Shown here piece after piece: positions 25,786-34,550 of a DNA stretch of 56,657 nucleotides. The position numbers and the translations under genes were made by a program. Numbering within the stretch: the stretch's first letter is position 1; each line of letters opens with the position of its first letter. The stretch is from Cytophagales bacterium (lineage in GTDB: Bacteria; Bacteroidota; Bacteroidia; Cytophagales; Cyclobacteriaceae), in assembly GCA_022360015.1 (NCBI GenBank), contig JAKSDQ010000193.1, positions 1 to 56,657 of the forward strand, written 5' to 3'. A model generated the notes under the pieces. That model was not told where the DNA came from and ran no database searches. It saw only the letters and a list, made by a program, of their open reading frames with translations.

Positions 25786-25972
25786 AAATTTCAAGAACCT
25801 TTAAAATGAGTTTTTAAAAAGTAATCTGGTTTCTAAGGGTATAAATTTATTTAAAAAAGCATATTTCAGTAATTGATGTGAACAGAAGACGTTATATCGA
25901 AATAAAGTCATTAACCTCAAGCGGCCCGGGTATAATTAACACGTTAGCCACCGAATATAAGCTATTGGTGCT

Positions 25973-26860
25973 TTAGCCTTCACTAAGCTCAGCATTTTTC
26001 TCGAACATGTTGTGAATTAACAGGATGAGAAACCCAAATAATACAGCTCCGATAATTAGTGCATTATTTACTATGCCGTCTACTGAAAAAGAAATTTTGA
26101 TCAGAATGGTTGAAATTACAAAACCCGAATTTCTTATTATCTTATGAAATTTATCAGAGTAAAAAAATGATGCCAGTAAAAGCAGCACGTCTACAATAAT
26201 TAAAATTGTAAAAAATTCATCAAAAAATATTTTATTAATATTTGCAAAAGCGGCTGTCCCATTTTCATGATCACTTATAGCTGCATTTGCCCAATTGAAA
26301 AAAGTATATACTGCAAGCACAATTAATACCGGCACTAGTAATGTAGCAATAGCCTTTTTCAAATTGATGAATTTCCGTATTCTTATGTCCTTATCGCCTG
26401 ATCTTTCCATATCGGGATCATCTCTTTTAACAATTTTTTGGTAAAAGAAATAGATCAAAATAAAGAGGATTAACGATGTCAGCACATCGTATGTGAATTG
26501 TAAGTCGCTTTTAATTTGAAACCATTCTGATGAAAGTTCTAAGTTGGCAATGTCCTTAAAAATTCTTCTGATAACAATGAGGGTAATAATTTCATATTGT
26601 TTCCCGATATAATAGGAAATTGATTTTGGTAAGAAGAAGATAAGTAAAAATACCTCGTAAACTAAAATGAATGAAAAAGGCGTATATATCGCGGCAATAG
26701 GGCTTTTAAAGAATTTTGATTCTATTTGGAGTACGCCGCAAGCCGTAAGAAGGATTAATACTAAATGTAATAGATAGCTGGATATGGCAATTGCCAGGAT
26801 AAGCCTTTCGCTTTGAAACTTAATTTTAGGTGATAGCAATTGATCGTATATTTTATTCAT
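25973..26860 (-). CDS. Hypothetical polytopic membrane protein
   Basis: 295 residues with about seven predicted hydrophobic segments (near 23-42, 50-75, 85-100, 130-142, 168-190, 215-232, 240-285). N- and C-termini look cytoplasmic. A charged central loop (KRDDPDMERSGDKDIRIRK) separates the two halves. No catalytic motif or transporter family was recognised. It lies alone between the SusD remnant terminator and the acetyltransferase gene (53 bp upstream, same strand), so the two may share a transcript. Confidence 0.75.
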   Translation of the reverse strand: MNKIYDQLLSPKIKFQSERLILAIAISSYLLHLVLILLTACGVLQIESKFFKSPIAAIYTPFSFILVYEVFLLIFFLPKSISYYIGKQYEIITLIVIRRIFKDIANLELSSEWFQIKSDLQFTYDVLTSLILFILIYFFYQKIVKRDDPDMERSGDKDIRIRKFINLKKAIATLLVPVLIVLAVYTFFNWANAAISDHENGTAAFANINKIFFDEFFTILIIVDVLLLLASFFYSDKFHKIIRNSGFVISTILIKISFSVDGIVNNALIIGAVLFGFLILLIHNMFEKNAELSEG

Positions 26861-26913
26861 AAAATACGTTTTTTCAGTAATTGCCGGTTTTCAGACAACA
26901 TAGGTTTTACAAT

Positions 26914-27405
26914 TCAACTTCTTAATTTATCTGCCTTTTTCATGGTCGCCGACGTTTCATTTTCCCAAACAGTCTCGAAGCCTGCCCGTTTATAAAGCTT
27001 GAAGGCGAGGTTTTGTTTGTCCACACTCAGAGACAGCGCTTTAACTCCTTTGTGTTTGTAGGCTTCGGAGACAGCATCAAGGAGTTTTGTACCGATTCCT
27101 TTACCCCTATGATTTTCCTTTACTGCCATACTCAGCTCGGGCGTTTCTTCATCGATAAATCCGTATCCCTTATTGTCAGTTGAGAACAGCCTCCCCCAGA
27201 TGGCACCAATCAAATCGCCATGGTGTTCAGCCACAATTCCCACATCCAGATCATCTTTACCCCAGTTTTCAATGTATTTAGACAAAGCAGGGTCATCGAG
27301 AATGGTTCTTGGCAATTTTGGGTGGCCCTCCGGAACAAATAATGCTTCGTAGAGCATTTCCTTCAAAAACCAGGTTTCATTCAGGGCTATTTCTCTGATG
27401 ATCAT
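26914..27405 (-). CDS. GNAT-family N-acetyltransferase
   Basis: 163 residues from the ATG at 27403-27405 (MIIREIALNETWFLKEM); the frame is open 66 bp further up, but the residues there are not family-like. The acetyl-CoA loop is ELSMAVKENHRGKGIGTKLL (Q/RxxGxG/A form R-G-K-G-I-G). The last strand-helix, LSLSVDKQNLAFKLYKRAGF, is the classic GNAT N-x-x-A-x-x-x-Y-x-x-x-G-F motif. Cytosolic; substrate not predictable. The gene probably follows an independent promoter in the short gap before 27510. Confidence 0.9.
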   Translation of the reverse strand: MIIREIALNETWFLKEMLYEALFVPEGHPKLPRTILDDPALSKYIENWGKDDLDVGIVAEHHGDLIGAIWGRLFSTDNKGYGFIDEETPELSMAVKENHRGKGIGTKLLDAVSEAYKHKGVKALSLSVDKQNLAFKLYKRAGFETVWENETSATMKKADKLRS

Positions 27406-27509
27406 GGAGGCTGTTTCTTTTTCAAATGGTAAAAGGCTCTTTTTACAATATCTTGTTAACTGTCTTTCCAAAATAATGAAGATTGATGAATAAAATGAAA
27501 TTAATAACA

Positions 27510-27572
27510 GAAGAGTCCGTACTGTTTGAATTAAATTGGGAATCTCAGGGCACGCAACGTCTCATGGATCTG
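27510..27572 (+). pseudogene. 63-bp fragment duplicating part of the AAA/OLD-like ATPase
   Basis: Encodes EESVLFELNWESQGTQRLMD and differs by about 5 of 63 bases from 24791-24853 in the larger remnant. Flanking sequence is unrelated, and preceding codons (KLITEES versus FETMEEC) differ. This suggests a piece of a second, related gene rather than a simple recent duplication. Non-functional. Confidence 0.7.
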
Positions 27573-27664
27573 CGTACCACCGCTTAGTATGAGTGTGGAT
27601 TTCTGACAGGGCCAACGAAGCTGCGTCCCGTGGGTGTTGCACAACGTTTTGGACAAAATTCTTG

Positions 27665-27738
27665 GTGTCTCTTTGTGTCTTGGTGCCTCCGTGGTTCACC
27701 ATTTTTCACCACGGAGGCACCAAGACACAAAGAGACAC
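27665..27738. repeat. Perfect 31-bp inverted repeat (REP-like hairpin)
   Basis: 27665-27695 is the exact reverse complement of 27708-27738, with a 12-nt spacer. The arm contains TGGTGCCTCCGTGGT. Just upstream (27630-27664) is the repeat beginning GTGGGTGTTGCACAACG. One arm recurs with a single change at 31548-31578, and upstream parts recur near 31332, 37448 and 41883. It lies downstream of the luxR-type gene (convergent) and could end transcripts from both sides. Confidence 0.85.
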
Positions 27739-27765
27739 AGCCGTTTTAGGCGATGAGAAGAGAAT

Positions 27766-28023
27766 TCAAATATCCGTATAAATTCCATGCGCTACAGCAT
27801 ACGTCAATATGCCGATACTGCCCCTGCTGCCTGTTTTTACCAGCAGTTTTTGCCTGTAACTGACTACCGACCTTTTACTGAGATTGAGTTGACTGGCAAT
27901 TTCTTCTGTGGTCTTTTCCTCACATATCATACGAATGATAGCGAGCTCTGTATCCGAAAAACTAACTTTTCCGGATGAATTCTGAAGATCACCTTCGTGA
28001 GGGTTGTTAATTTTATTTTCCAT
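27766..28023 (-). CDS. LuxR-type HTH transcriptional regulator
   Basis: 85 residues from the ATG at 28021-28023 (MENKINNPHE). The DNA-binding domain FSDTELAIIRMICEEKTTEEIASQLNLSKRSVVSYRQKLL is the C-terminal effector domain found in NarL/LuxR response regulators of Bacteroidota. No receiver domain is encoded upstream: the frame continues to 28146, but those codons give a low-complexity repeated peptide. It may be a stand-alone regulator or a truncated response regulator. It is downstream of the orphan fecR on the same strand. Confidence 0.75.
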   Translation of the reverse strand: MENKINNPHEGDLQNSSGKVSFSDTELAIIRMICEEKTTEEIASQLNLSKRSVVSYRQKLLVKTGSRGSIGILTYAVAHGIYTDI

Positions 28024-28379
28024 GACCTGGTAATTTTTGGTAAATGTTGTATGATTTTTTTCCCTATAGCTTTTTGGAATTGTTAGCCCGCTTTCACTGT
28101 AGCTTCCAGGTACTGTCAGCCTGCCCTCAGTAAAGCTTCTTGACATGCTCGGCCCGCCTGCGCTGAAGCTTTGGCGGGCGAGGCCGGTTGAAAGCCTGTA
28201 AGTAAGATAACGGATAAAAATTCGTATGGTTTACATGCCCCTTTTTGCTCTTGTTTTTTTTATATTTTACATAATTTTAGTGCTATTTAATAACTAAAAA
28301 ATTGCTTTGTCAGTCAGCATCGTGCTTTGATAGTCTGTGGAAGATGGCTCAAAGGCAGGCATGACTTGTCCGGAAAAAA

Positions 28380-29432
28380 TCAAAATTTGTCCTTTGCCGG
28401 GTCACATCCATGGCCACTTATTTTGACTGTCTTGGCTGTGAATTCGTATTCTATATTTATAGCCACCTGAATCAATTTTAGCACACTATTTAAGCTCGCG
28501 TTTTCAAATTCACCAAATAACGTACAATTTCCAATCCGCTCATTCCCGATGATAAACTTCACCCCATACCATTTTTCAAGTGTCCTGGCCACCTCATCGA
28601 ATCTGGCTCCATCAAATTTCACCACCCCCTCTTTCCAGGCAATAAGCCCTTCAACATTGGCTGAATCGATTTTAATTTCATCATCCACCGGATGGTAGAT
28701 AGCAAGCGTATTGGTGGTCAGGATATGTTGGCTGGTCTCGCTGTCTTGAGTTCCGCTTACGGCAACCCTTCCTTCGGCGACGGCAACTTCAATTTTTTGG
28801 TCTTCAGGATACGCCTTGATATTAAAAGAGGTACCAAGTACTTTGGTCTTAAGTTTTCCCGAAAAGACCGTAAAAGGTTTTTGAGCTTGCTGTGAGACTT
28901 CGAAAAAGGCTTCTCCCTCCAGCGTAAGTTTCCTTGTACGTGGTCCAAATTTTTCAGGAAATACCAGTTTGCTGGCAGAATTAAGATGTACTGTAGAACC
29001 ATCGGCAAGTAAAATCGTTGCTTTCTGACCTGGTAATGTCACTTTTTCCAGGAGTGTCACATTCCCGCCTCTCCACCATCCGGGGTGTTGGAAATGGTAA
29101 ACCAAAAAGGTCGCTGCCACTATGAGTAAAAACACAACTGCCTTTTTCCACAAATAATTTCTCCTGTTGCCAGTAAAAACATAGGTCTGTTTATCGCGGG
29201 CAGGTTCGTCTGTTAACTGTCCCGATGTTTTATCCCGGCGTTTAGGTAGCGAAGATTTTTGAGCGCCGCTCCTGGCACGTTCTATTTTCCATATCTCATA
29301 GGTTAAACGTGATCTTTCATCTTTATCGCCCATTTTTTTAACCAGGTCGAGCAAAATATCAAACTCTTCCCGGGTAATTGAATTATCCAGGAATTTTTGA
29401 TACAACCGTTTTATCTGCTCTTTTTTATGCAA
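28380..29432 (-). CDS. FecR family anti-sigma factor (orphan)
   Basis: 350 residues with cytoplasmic N-terminus (NSITREEFDILLDLVKKM), one transmembrane helix (about 94-110, WKKAVVFLLIVAATFLVYHF), FecR domain (ILLADGSTVHLNSASKLVFP, EGEAFFEVSQQ, KLKTKVLGTSFNIK) and a C-terminal DUF4974 domain (VARTLEKWYGVKF, LFGEFENASLNSVL). Complete. Unlike the copy at 13332-14411 it has no ECF sigma gene upstream on its strand and no susC downstream. The nearest sigma gene is divergent (29903) and has its own anti-sigma factor. It is probably left over from the SusCD locus whose remnant is at 25406-25738. Confidence 0.93.
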   Translation of the reverse strand: MHKKEQIKRLYQKFLDNSITREEFDILLDLVKKMGDKDERSRLTYEIWKIERARSGAQKSSLPKRRDKTSGQLTDEPARDKQTYVFTGNRRNYLWKKAVVFLLIVAATFLVYHFQHPGWWRGGNVTLLEKVTLPGQKATILLADGSTVHLNSASKLVFPEKFGPRTRKLTLEGEAFFEVSQQAQKPFTVFSGKLKTKVLGTSFNIKAYPEDQKIEVAVAEGRVAVSGTQDSETSQHILTTNTLAIYHPVDDEIKIDSANVEGLIAWKEGVVKFDGARFDEVARTLEKWYGVKFIIGNERIGNCTLFGEFENASLNSVLKLIQVAINIEYEFTAKTVKISGHGCDPAKDKF

Positions 29433-29902
29433 AGCGTTTGATATACCTGAAAAACTGCTGACAAAGCGCCATCAGTATTTGACCATACCCCCTTGTTATA
29501 AGCTACTTTTGTAAAAAGTTATTCAGCCAGCCCCCAGTTTAAAATATTGGTGACTTTTGAAGGATACACAAATTTAGGATAAACAGATATTTTTTGGTAA
29601 AATTAAGGGCTATTCAATTTTTCAGGCAATTGTGGTAATTTTAAATGTAAGTAAGTAAAAATTCCCCCATCATTATCTGCCTGGTAAGGCGGAAAGGGGC
29701 CATTGGGGAGCAGAAATCGCCTGGCTAATCAAAATTAATTGATTTCCAGGCACATACACCTTGTTGCGTCATCCCTGCAGCGAAGCTACTCTTAGGTCGT
29801 TTTTCTAAGTAAATAGCCACGCGAAAAAACAAAAAAAGATAATTTTACTTCAACTTTAAGGTTACAAATCTTTAATTCATTACGACTTATAATTGATGCT
29901 GC
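29433..29902. promoter_or_regulatory. Divergent promoter region between fecR and sigma gene
   Basis: About 470 bp with no gene. It must carry the promoter of the orphan fecR (minus) and of the ECF sigma operon (plus). No clear TTTG / TAnnTTTG pair could be singled out. An unusually GC-rich patch (about 29680-29790) interrupts the AT-rich DNA and may be an old coding fragment. Confidence 0.35.
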
Positions 29903-30514
29903 ATGCAGGTTTCCGGTAAATTAACTAACAAAGATTTGATTTTGGCCATCAAATCGGGAAAAAACATCGATGAAGCGATAAGTTTTATATATAAAAATTA
30001 TTACGGTCTGCTGGAAAACATTGTGCTTTCCAACAATGGTAATAAAGCCGACGCCGAAGATGTCATTCAAGAAGTGTTGGTAGTTTTTATAGAAATGGTT
30101 ACCAAAGATAAATATCGAGCCGAGGCAAGTATAAAATCGTTCTTGTATACACTGACGAGAAACCTGTGGATCAGTGAAATAAGAAAACGTAGCAGCGCCC
30201 AAAAAAGGAACACCACCTATGAGGATTCCAGGGAACTGATAGAAAAGGACATTTCGGATTACCTTGTGTATCACGAAAGTCAAAAGTTGATAATGACATT
30301 ATTTGAAAAGTTAGGTGAAAAATGTAACCAGATACTTACTTACTTTTATTACAATAATTATTCCATGAAGGAGATATTGGAAAAGGTGAGTTATGGTAAT
30401 GAGCAGGTGCTCAGAAATAAAAAATACAAATGTCTCAAGGGGTTAATTAATATGGTTAACAGTTCACCAGCAATTATGGAAAATCTAAAAACTGCTTTAC
30501 AAAATGGAAAATGA
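29903..30514 (+). CDS. ECF-type RNA polymerase sigma factor
   Basis: 203 residues. Region 2 (about 25-95): AISFIYKNYYGLLENIVLSN, then ADAEDVIQEVLVVFIE and IKSFLYTLTRNLWISEIRKR. Region 4 (about 125-185): LGEKCNQILTYFYYNNYSMKEI and ALRNKKYKCLKGL-like helix. It differs from FecI-type factors. It overlaps the anti-sigma gene by 11 bp (30504-30514), so their amounts are linked. In several Bacteroidota this sigma class is found near TPR-CHAT genes, and one lies at 37583-40339 here. Confidence 0.88.
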   Translation: MQVSGKLTNKDLILAIKSGKNIDEAISFIYKNYYGLLENIVLSNNGNKADAEDVIQEVLVVFIEMVTKDKYRAEASIKSFLYTLTRNLWISEIRKRSSAQKRNTTYEDSRELIEKDISDYLVYHESQKLIMTLFEKLGEKCNQILTYFYYNNYSMKEILEKVSYGNEQVLRNKKYKCLKGLINMVNSSPAIMENLKTALQNGK

Positions 30515-31286
30515 AAACAATTACAAAGATCTCGAGCTCCTCGACAGATATCTGGATGGAGAACTGGATACTGCTGAGCAGAGAGATTTGGAGCGCAGGA
30601 TTAGTGAAGATCAGAGGCTTAAAAATGATCTGGAAATTTTACGGATTTCAAGGGATGCCATCAGGACCAAAGCCCTGAAGGAAAAGGTAAAAAAGTTGCA
30701 TCAAACACTCGTGCCCGAAATAAGGGCTGACAAAACCAAGGTAATCCCCATCAGCAGGAAAAACAAATATATCAAACTGGCTATGGGTGTTGCCGCCAGC
30801 ATTATCATTGTGGCAGGCAGCTTTATCGTTTATCAGTATTCAAACGTTAGTGCTGATAAACTATATGCACAACAATTTCTTTCTTATGAGTTGCCCGTTA
30901 CCAGGAGCAATGGTGACGAGATGACAAAAATTGACTCTTTATACCTTTCCGGCAGCTATGGTAAGGTCATTGAATATTTTAACTCATTAACTCAAAGGAA
31001 TATCAGGGATTACTTTTTGACCGCTATGTCTTATTTGCACATTGACAAATTCAAAGAGGCAATAGATTTGTTTCAACATATTGTCGATAAAAACAATGCC
31101 CCGGAGGGTGAAAAGTTTTTTGAGCAGGAAACGGATTTTTACCTTTCCCTTGCCTACCTGAAAGTAGGTGAATTTTCAAAATGCAAAGAGCTATTCGTCA
31201 AAATGAAAGCTAATCCAAAACACCTTTATCATAAAAACGTCACCCGTAAGGATATATGGATGCTGGAAATTCTTGAGAAGGAGTAG
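30504..31286 (+). CDS. Anti-sigma factor with periplasmic TPR domain
   Basis: 260 residues. N-terminal cytoplasmic anti-sigma-like helix bundle (about 8-60: DRYLDGELDTAEQRDLERRI, the zinc-less ASD form), one transmembrane helix (about 95-112, GVAASIIIVAGSFIVYQY) and a C-terminal region of TPR-like helix pairs (about 140-250: SGSYGKVIEYFNSLTQRNIR, LSLAYLKVGEFSKCKELFVK). The TPR end would sit in the periplasm and could bind a partner such as the secreted TPR-CHAT protein encoded downstream. It overlaps its sigma gene by 11 bp. Confidence 0.8.
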   Translation: MENENNYKDLELLDRYLDGELDTAEQRDLERRISEDQRLKNDLEILRISRDAIRTKALKEKVKKLHQTLVPEIRADKTKVIPISRKNKYIKLAMGVAASIIIVAGSFIVYQYSNVSADKLYAQQFLSYELPVTRSNGDEMTKIDSLYLSGSYGKVIEYFNSLTQRNIRDYFLTAMSYLHIDKFKEAIDLFQHIVDKNNAPEGEKFFEQETDFYLSLAYLKVGEFSKCKELFVKMKANPKHLYHKNVTRKDIWMLEILEKE

Positions 31287-31378
31287 GGTTGCGGGGTGTG
31301 GTGGCTGCCATCAAGAGTGGGGAGGCACGGCTGTTGCACGACGCTTTCGACAAAATTCTTGGTGTCTCGGTGCCTCTC

Positions 31379-31450
31379 ATATAACTAAAGTTCTGTTATT
31401 TTCTGCGGATGGGAGCAATGCTGTTGGGAGACTACTATATAACTAATTCA
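31379..31450 (+). repeat. Dispersed 70-bp repeat, copy 1
   Basis: Contains GCGGATGGGAGCAATGCTG and ends ACTACTATATAACTAATTC. It matches 41791-41861 over about 70 bp with a handful of changes, same orientation. Preceded by a partial TGTTGCAC...TTGGTGTCT repeat at 31332-31369. Intergenic, non-coding. Confidence 0.75.
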
Positions 31451-31486
31451 TAAATTATTGAATATCAAATATTTATGAATTAGTTA
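31443..31486. terminator. 15-bp hairpin, likely terminator downstream of the anti-sigma gene
   Basis: ACTAATTCATAAAT at about 31442-31456 pairs perfectly with ATTTATGAATTAGT at about 31470-31485, followed by TATTTTTG. AT-rich stem, so a weaker terminator. Confidence 0.5.
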
Positions 31487-31547
31487 TTTTTGTTAGATGT
31501 TTGATCAATTGTCTGACCTAGGGGAACTTTGTGGTTCATCATTGTGC

Positions 31548-31578
31548 ACCACGGAGGCACTAAGACACAAAGAGACAC
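31548..31578 (+). repeat. Single arm of the 31-bp REP-like hairpin
   Basis: Matches the right arm of the hairpin at 27708-27738 with one change (CACTAAG for CACCAAG). The left arm is reduced to a few bases here (GTGGTTCATCATTGTGCACCAC). Confidence 0.7.
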
Positions 31579-31639
31579 AGCCGTGCAAGCTGGCGCTGAC
31601 TGGTTGGTGGATGGGATGGTAAGGCTATGATACCGTTTT

Positions 31640-31672
31640 AGTCATAGTATGACTTTGAGTCATACTATGACT
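31640..31672. repeat. AGTCATA double hairpin at the downstream end of the NTPase/exporter operon
   Basis: AGTCATAGTATGACT (31640-31654), loop TTG, then its exact reverse complement (31658-31672). Each arm is itself palindromic around its centre. It lies 11 bp beyond the exporter stop codon (operon on minus strand), as a terminator would. The same element is at 37394-37426 upstream of the operon. Confidence 0.85.
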
Positions 31673-31682
31673 TGTGAGTTTA

Positions 31683-33398
31683 TTATTTGATGCTAAGTGA
31701 GTGGTCGATTGTGTTATCCAGGGTAAAGCTATGATCAACATCGATATAATCATCAGGCACACACTGGTCTAAAATTATGACGGTTTTCTCGCCTTTTAAA
31801 CTATTGATAAGGTCAGCCATATGACGGCGAGAGGCTTCGTCGAGGCCACTGAACGGCTCATCAATGACTACAACTGGTTTGCCGGTAAGCAAGGCGCGGG
31901 TGTACGCCAACAGCTTTTTTTGCCCTTTGGATAGATTAGATCCCAAATCCCCTATTTTAGTATCCAGGGAAAGTTTCAGCTTCCCGGGACAATTTTTTTG
32001 AATGAAATCCAAAGTTTCCTGTGCTTTGGCTCTCTTTGCTGCTTTACGGCTATAGCTGATAGCTTCAAAGACTGTTCTCCCAAAAAATGGCCAGTCTTCG
32101 GGAACGATGGTAATAGCCTTTCTCAACGATTTTTTGTCTACCAGTTTAGTATGCTGGCCGTCAAAAAGAATTTTTCCCTTTGTTGGCAGGTAAAGTCCGG
32201 CCAGCAGCTTCAGCAAGGTGGTTTTTCCTGATCCGGTGCGGCCTTGTATGCAGGTGATCCGGCCCGCTGGAATTGTGAAGTCGCTGAAAAGGAATTTTTT
32301 TCCCGCACCGGGATACTGGAATGTTACGCTTTGAAAAACTATTTTCCCCTGCTTAAACCGAAATGAAGGTAAAGGTTCTTCACTTACCGGTGTATGATTT
32401 AGTACGATAAGCAGCTTTCTAAAAGATATATTTCCTAATTCCCAGACTGTATTGACCCTGAGCGTACGGCGGAACACAGGCATACCTGTTATGAGCAGTA
32501 AAATAGAGGCCAGCAAAGCCCCGGCGTCAATGTTGGCGTTGCCATATTCATATTGATAATAGGTATAGTATAAAATAGCGAACAACATGACATACAGCAG
32601 GCCGGGGATAATGGCCATAATAATGCTGTTAACCCGGTGATAACGGATACCGGCCTTGTATACTTTTTCAGATCTTTTACAATATCTGTTCATCTCAGGC
32701 CCAAGCCGGTTAAATGCTTTGAGTGAAAGTATACTCCGTAAGGTAGCGTTGACATATGACAGCAGGCCCGCTTTATAATTCCGTTGCACCAGGCTCCGGT
32801 CATGTAACGCCCGGTTTAATATGAACATCAAACCGCCAAATACCGGTAAAAACCCCAAAATAATAAGCAGTAACCCCTTGTCTAAAATTCCAATAGTCAC
32901 CAATACCAGCGATAATAAAAGGGCATCCACCATAAAGCCGATAAGTCCCTTGGTTACATAGTTTTGGGTGCTTTTAAGATCACCACTATGACGCAGGAGG
33001 TATTTGCCTATGCCCTTTTCATCATAGATTTGCATCGGCATCTGTAGTTGGGAAAGGAATAGTTTGTTCCTTATGAATAACAACATTTTCTCTCCTACCC
33101 TACCCACCTGGTAACGCTGTAAAAAATCAAAAATGATCTTTAACAGCACCAGCACCATAAAAAAGGTCAGGAAGCTCGGTATAGTGTCCCAAAACCAGTC
33201 AGGAAGAAAACCAAGCACCTGTGACCTGTGGGTATTCAAACCGAAAACAAGGTTGTAAAACCTGCCGATGCTTACAGGGATGATGATCGTAAAAATATTG
33301 GAAAGTAAGCTTACCAAAAAGGTGACCAAAATGATAAGCTTATTTCCAATAAAAAAATTCGCTAAAATTTTATTTTTTGTCAACATTTCATGCAACAT
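31683..33398 (-). CDS. ABC exporter, fused transmembrane and ATPase domains
   Basis: About 571 residues from the ATG at 33396-33398; a second ATG at 33386 is 1 bp past the upstream stop, and both are possible. Six hydrophobic segments in the first 330 residues (type I exporter fold). ATPase: Walker A GRTGSGKTT at about 395-403, signature NLSKGQ (usual LSGGQ changed at one position), Walker B VVVIDEPFSGLD, and a final ILDQ in place of the usual switch histidine. That substitution is unusual and may point to a slow or degenerate site in a homodimer. Last gene of the five-gene operon. Confidence 0.85.
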   Translation of the reverse strand: MLHEMLTKNKILANFFIGNKLIILVTFLVSLLSNIFTIIIPVSIGRFYNLVFGLNTHRSQVLGFLPDWFWDTIPSFLTFFMVLVLLKIIFDFLQRYQVGRVGEKMLLFIRNKLFLSQLQMPMQIYDEKGIGKYLLRHSGDLKSTQNYVTKGLIGFMVDALLLSLVLVTIGILDKGLLLIILGFLPVFGGLMFILNRALHDRSLVQRNYKAGLLSYVNATLRSILSLKAFNRLGPEMNRYCKRSEKVYKAGIRYHRVNSIIMAIIPGLLYVMLFAILYYTYYQYEYGNANIDAGALLASILLLITGMPVFRRTLRVNTVWELGNISFRKLLIVLNHTPVSEEPLPSFRFKQGKIVFQSVTFQYPGAGKKFLFSDFTIPAGRITCIQGRTGSGKTTLLKLLAGLYLPTKGKILFDGQHTKLVDKKSLRKAITIVPEDWPFFGRTVFEAISYSRKAAKRAKAQETLDFIQKNCPGKLKLSLDTKIGDLGSNLSKGQKKLLAYTRALLTGKPVVVIDEPFSGLDEASRRHMADLINSLKGEKTVIILDQCVPDDYIDVDHSFTLDNTIDHSLSIK

Positions 33399-34470
33399 CC
33401 AGTACCAACCTGTCGGCACCTATGTGTGATTTGACTGCAGGGCTAACAGTGGTTCTTATTAGTGAATGAACGACGTTTGAAGAAGCCAGGTGTTGCAGAT
33501 TCAATAAAGGCAATTTCAATTTACAATTTACCTCATCTACCAGCAAAGGACAAGTGTTGATCATACCACTGACGGCAAAAGGTTCAATTCCTTTACTGCG
33601 CAACGTCGCCACACCTTGCAAAGCGCTGAGACTATCACCACTTGAAAACAATACATGATCAATGGTGGACATGAACGCTTTATTGTCGATCAACATTTCC
33701 GTTTCGCGTTGCAACAGACCGTCGGCAATCTCAATAACGATGTACTCCGGATTAATAGGGGCCACGCTGGTCAACAAGCCCTCATAAAGGTCTATGATGC
33801 AGTCCAGTGAACACAGATAAGTGGATGGGAAACCCAGCTCTGAAAAATCAACCGCTACATCAGCGCCACAATCAAAGGCCAGCATCCTGTCCTTATTGAA
33901 GACTGTACCGGTGAGCTTCATAAAAGCTACCCTGTATCCGGCAGCCTTCAGCCCGCGACAAAGATATGCGGCGGAAGTGGTTTTGCCGCTATCCATGCTG
34001 GAACCGATGGAAAGAACTGTTTTGTGGCTCCGGGCCTTTTCAGGGGCAAATTTAACGGGTTGGGTATGGTGGTAAATGGAATTGACTACTTTTCCATTCC
34101 CATTGGTTGCATAGCCCACCAACCTTAACTTTGTGGCACCACGCAACGCCAGCTTATAGTACATAGATTTTACAACGCCAGCTACGCCACCTTTCCCCAT
34201 GAGGTCATACACTTCGTGATATCCCACCGGCACATAACCTTCAAATTGGTTGCTGGCGTATCTGTTACCAAAGGTAGCCATGATTTTATCCCCTGGGAAA
34301 ATATGGCAGTTTCTACCATCTTCATCCTGTATAGCCGTTAGCGTACCAAGTTCCAGTACTTCAAAGATCGCCACATCTCCTGCCTTAGGTTGGTGTTTTT
34401 TGATGATAGATTCATCGGTGTGGTAATCATTAATATTTTTACAGATAATAGATTTTTTAATACTTTTCAT
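33388..34470 (-). CDS. DUF1611-like P-loop NTPase
   Basis: 360 residues. The N-terminal about 150 residues form a separate beta-rich domain (GDVAIFEVLELGTLTAIQDE, then VPVGYHEVYDLM). The C-terminal half is a MobB/dethiobiotin-synthetase-like NTPase: Walker A IGSSMDSGKTT at about 171-181, FMKLTGTVFNKDRMLAFDCG, then IVIEIADGLLQRETEML as the Walker B/acidic region. It resembles DUF1611-type or cobyrinate-like ATP-dependent ligases; the substrate is unknown. It lies 81 bp downstream of the DUF2490-type gene and overlaps the exporter frame, so product synthesis and export may be linked. Confidence 0.7.
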   Translation of the reverse strand: MKSIKKSIICKNINDYHTDESIIKKHQPKAGDVAIFEVLELGTLTAIQDEDGRNCHIFPGDKIMATFGNRYASNQFEGYVPVGYHEVYDLMGKGGVAGVVKSMYYKLALRGATKLRLVGYATNGNGKVVNSIYHHTQPVKFAPEKARSHKTVLSIGSSMDSGKTTSAAYLCRGLKAAGYRVAFMKLTGTVFNKDRMLAFDCGADVAVDFSELGFPSTYLCSLDCIIDLYEGLLTSVAPINPEYIVIEIADGLLQRETEMLIDNKAFMSTIDHVLFSSGDSLSALQGVATLRSKGIEPFAVSGMINTCPLLVDEVNCKLKLPLLNLQHLASSNVVHSLIRTTVSPAVKSHIGADRLVLDVA

Positions 34471-34550
34471 AGTTATAATATTTAAACTTTTTTTGCCTGG
34501 TTTGTTATATCAATAGACAATTAGATGATGTTATTTAGGTAATTTTAAAT

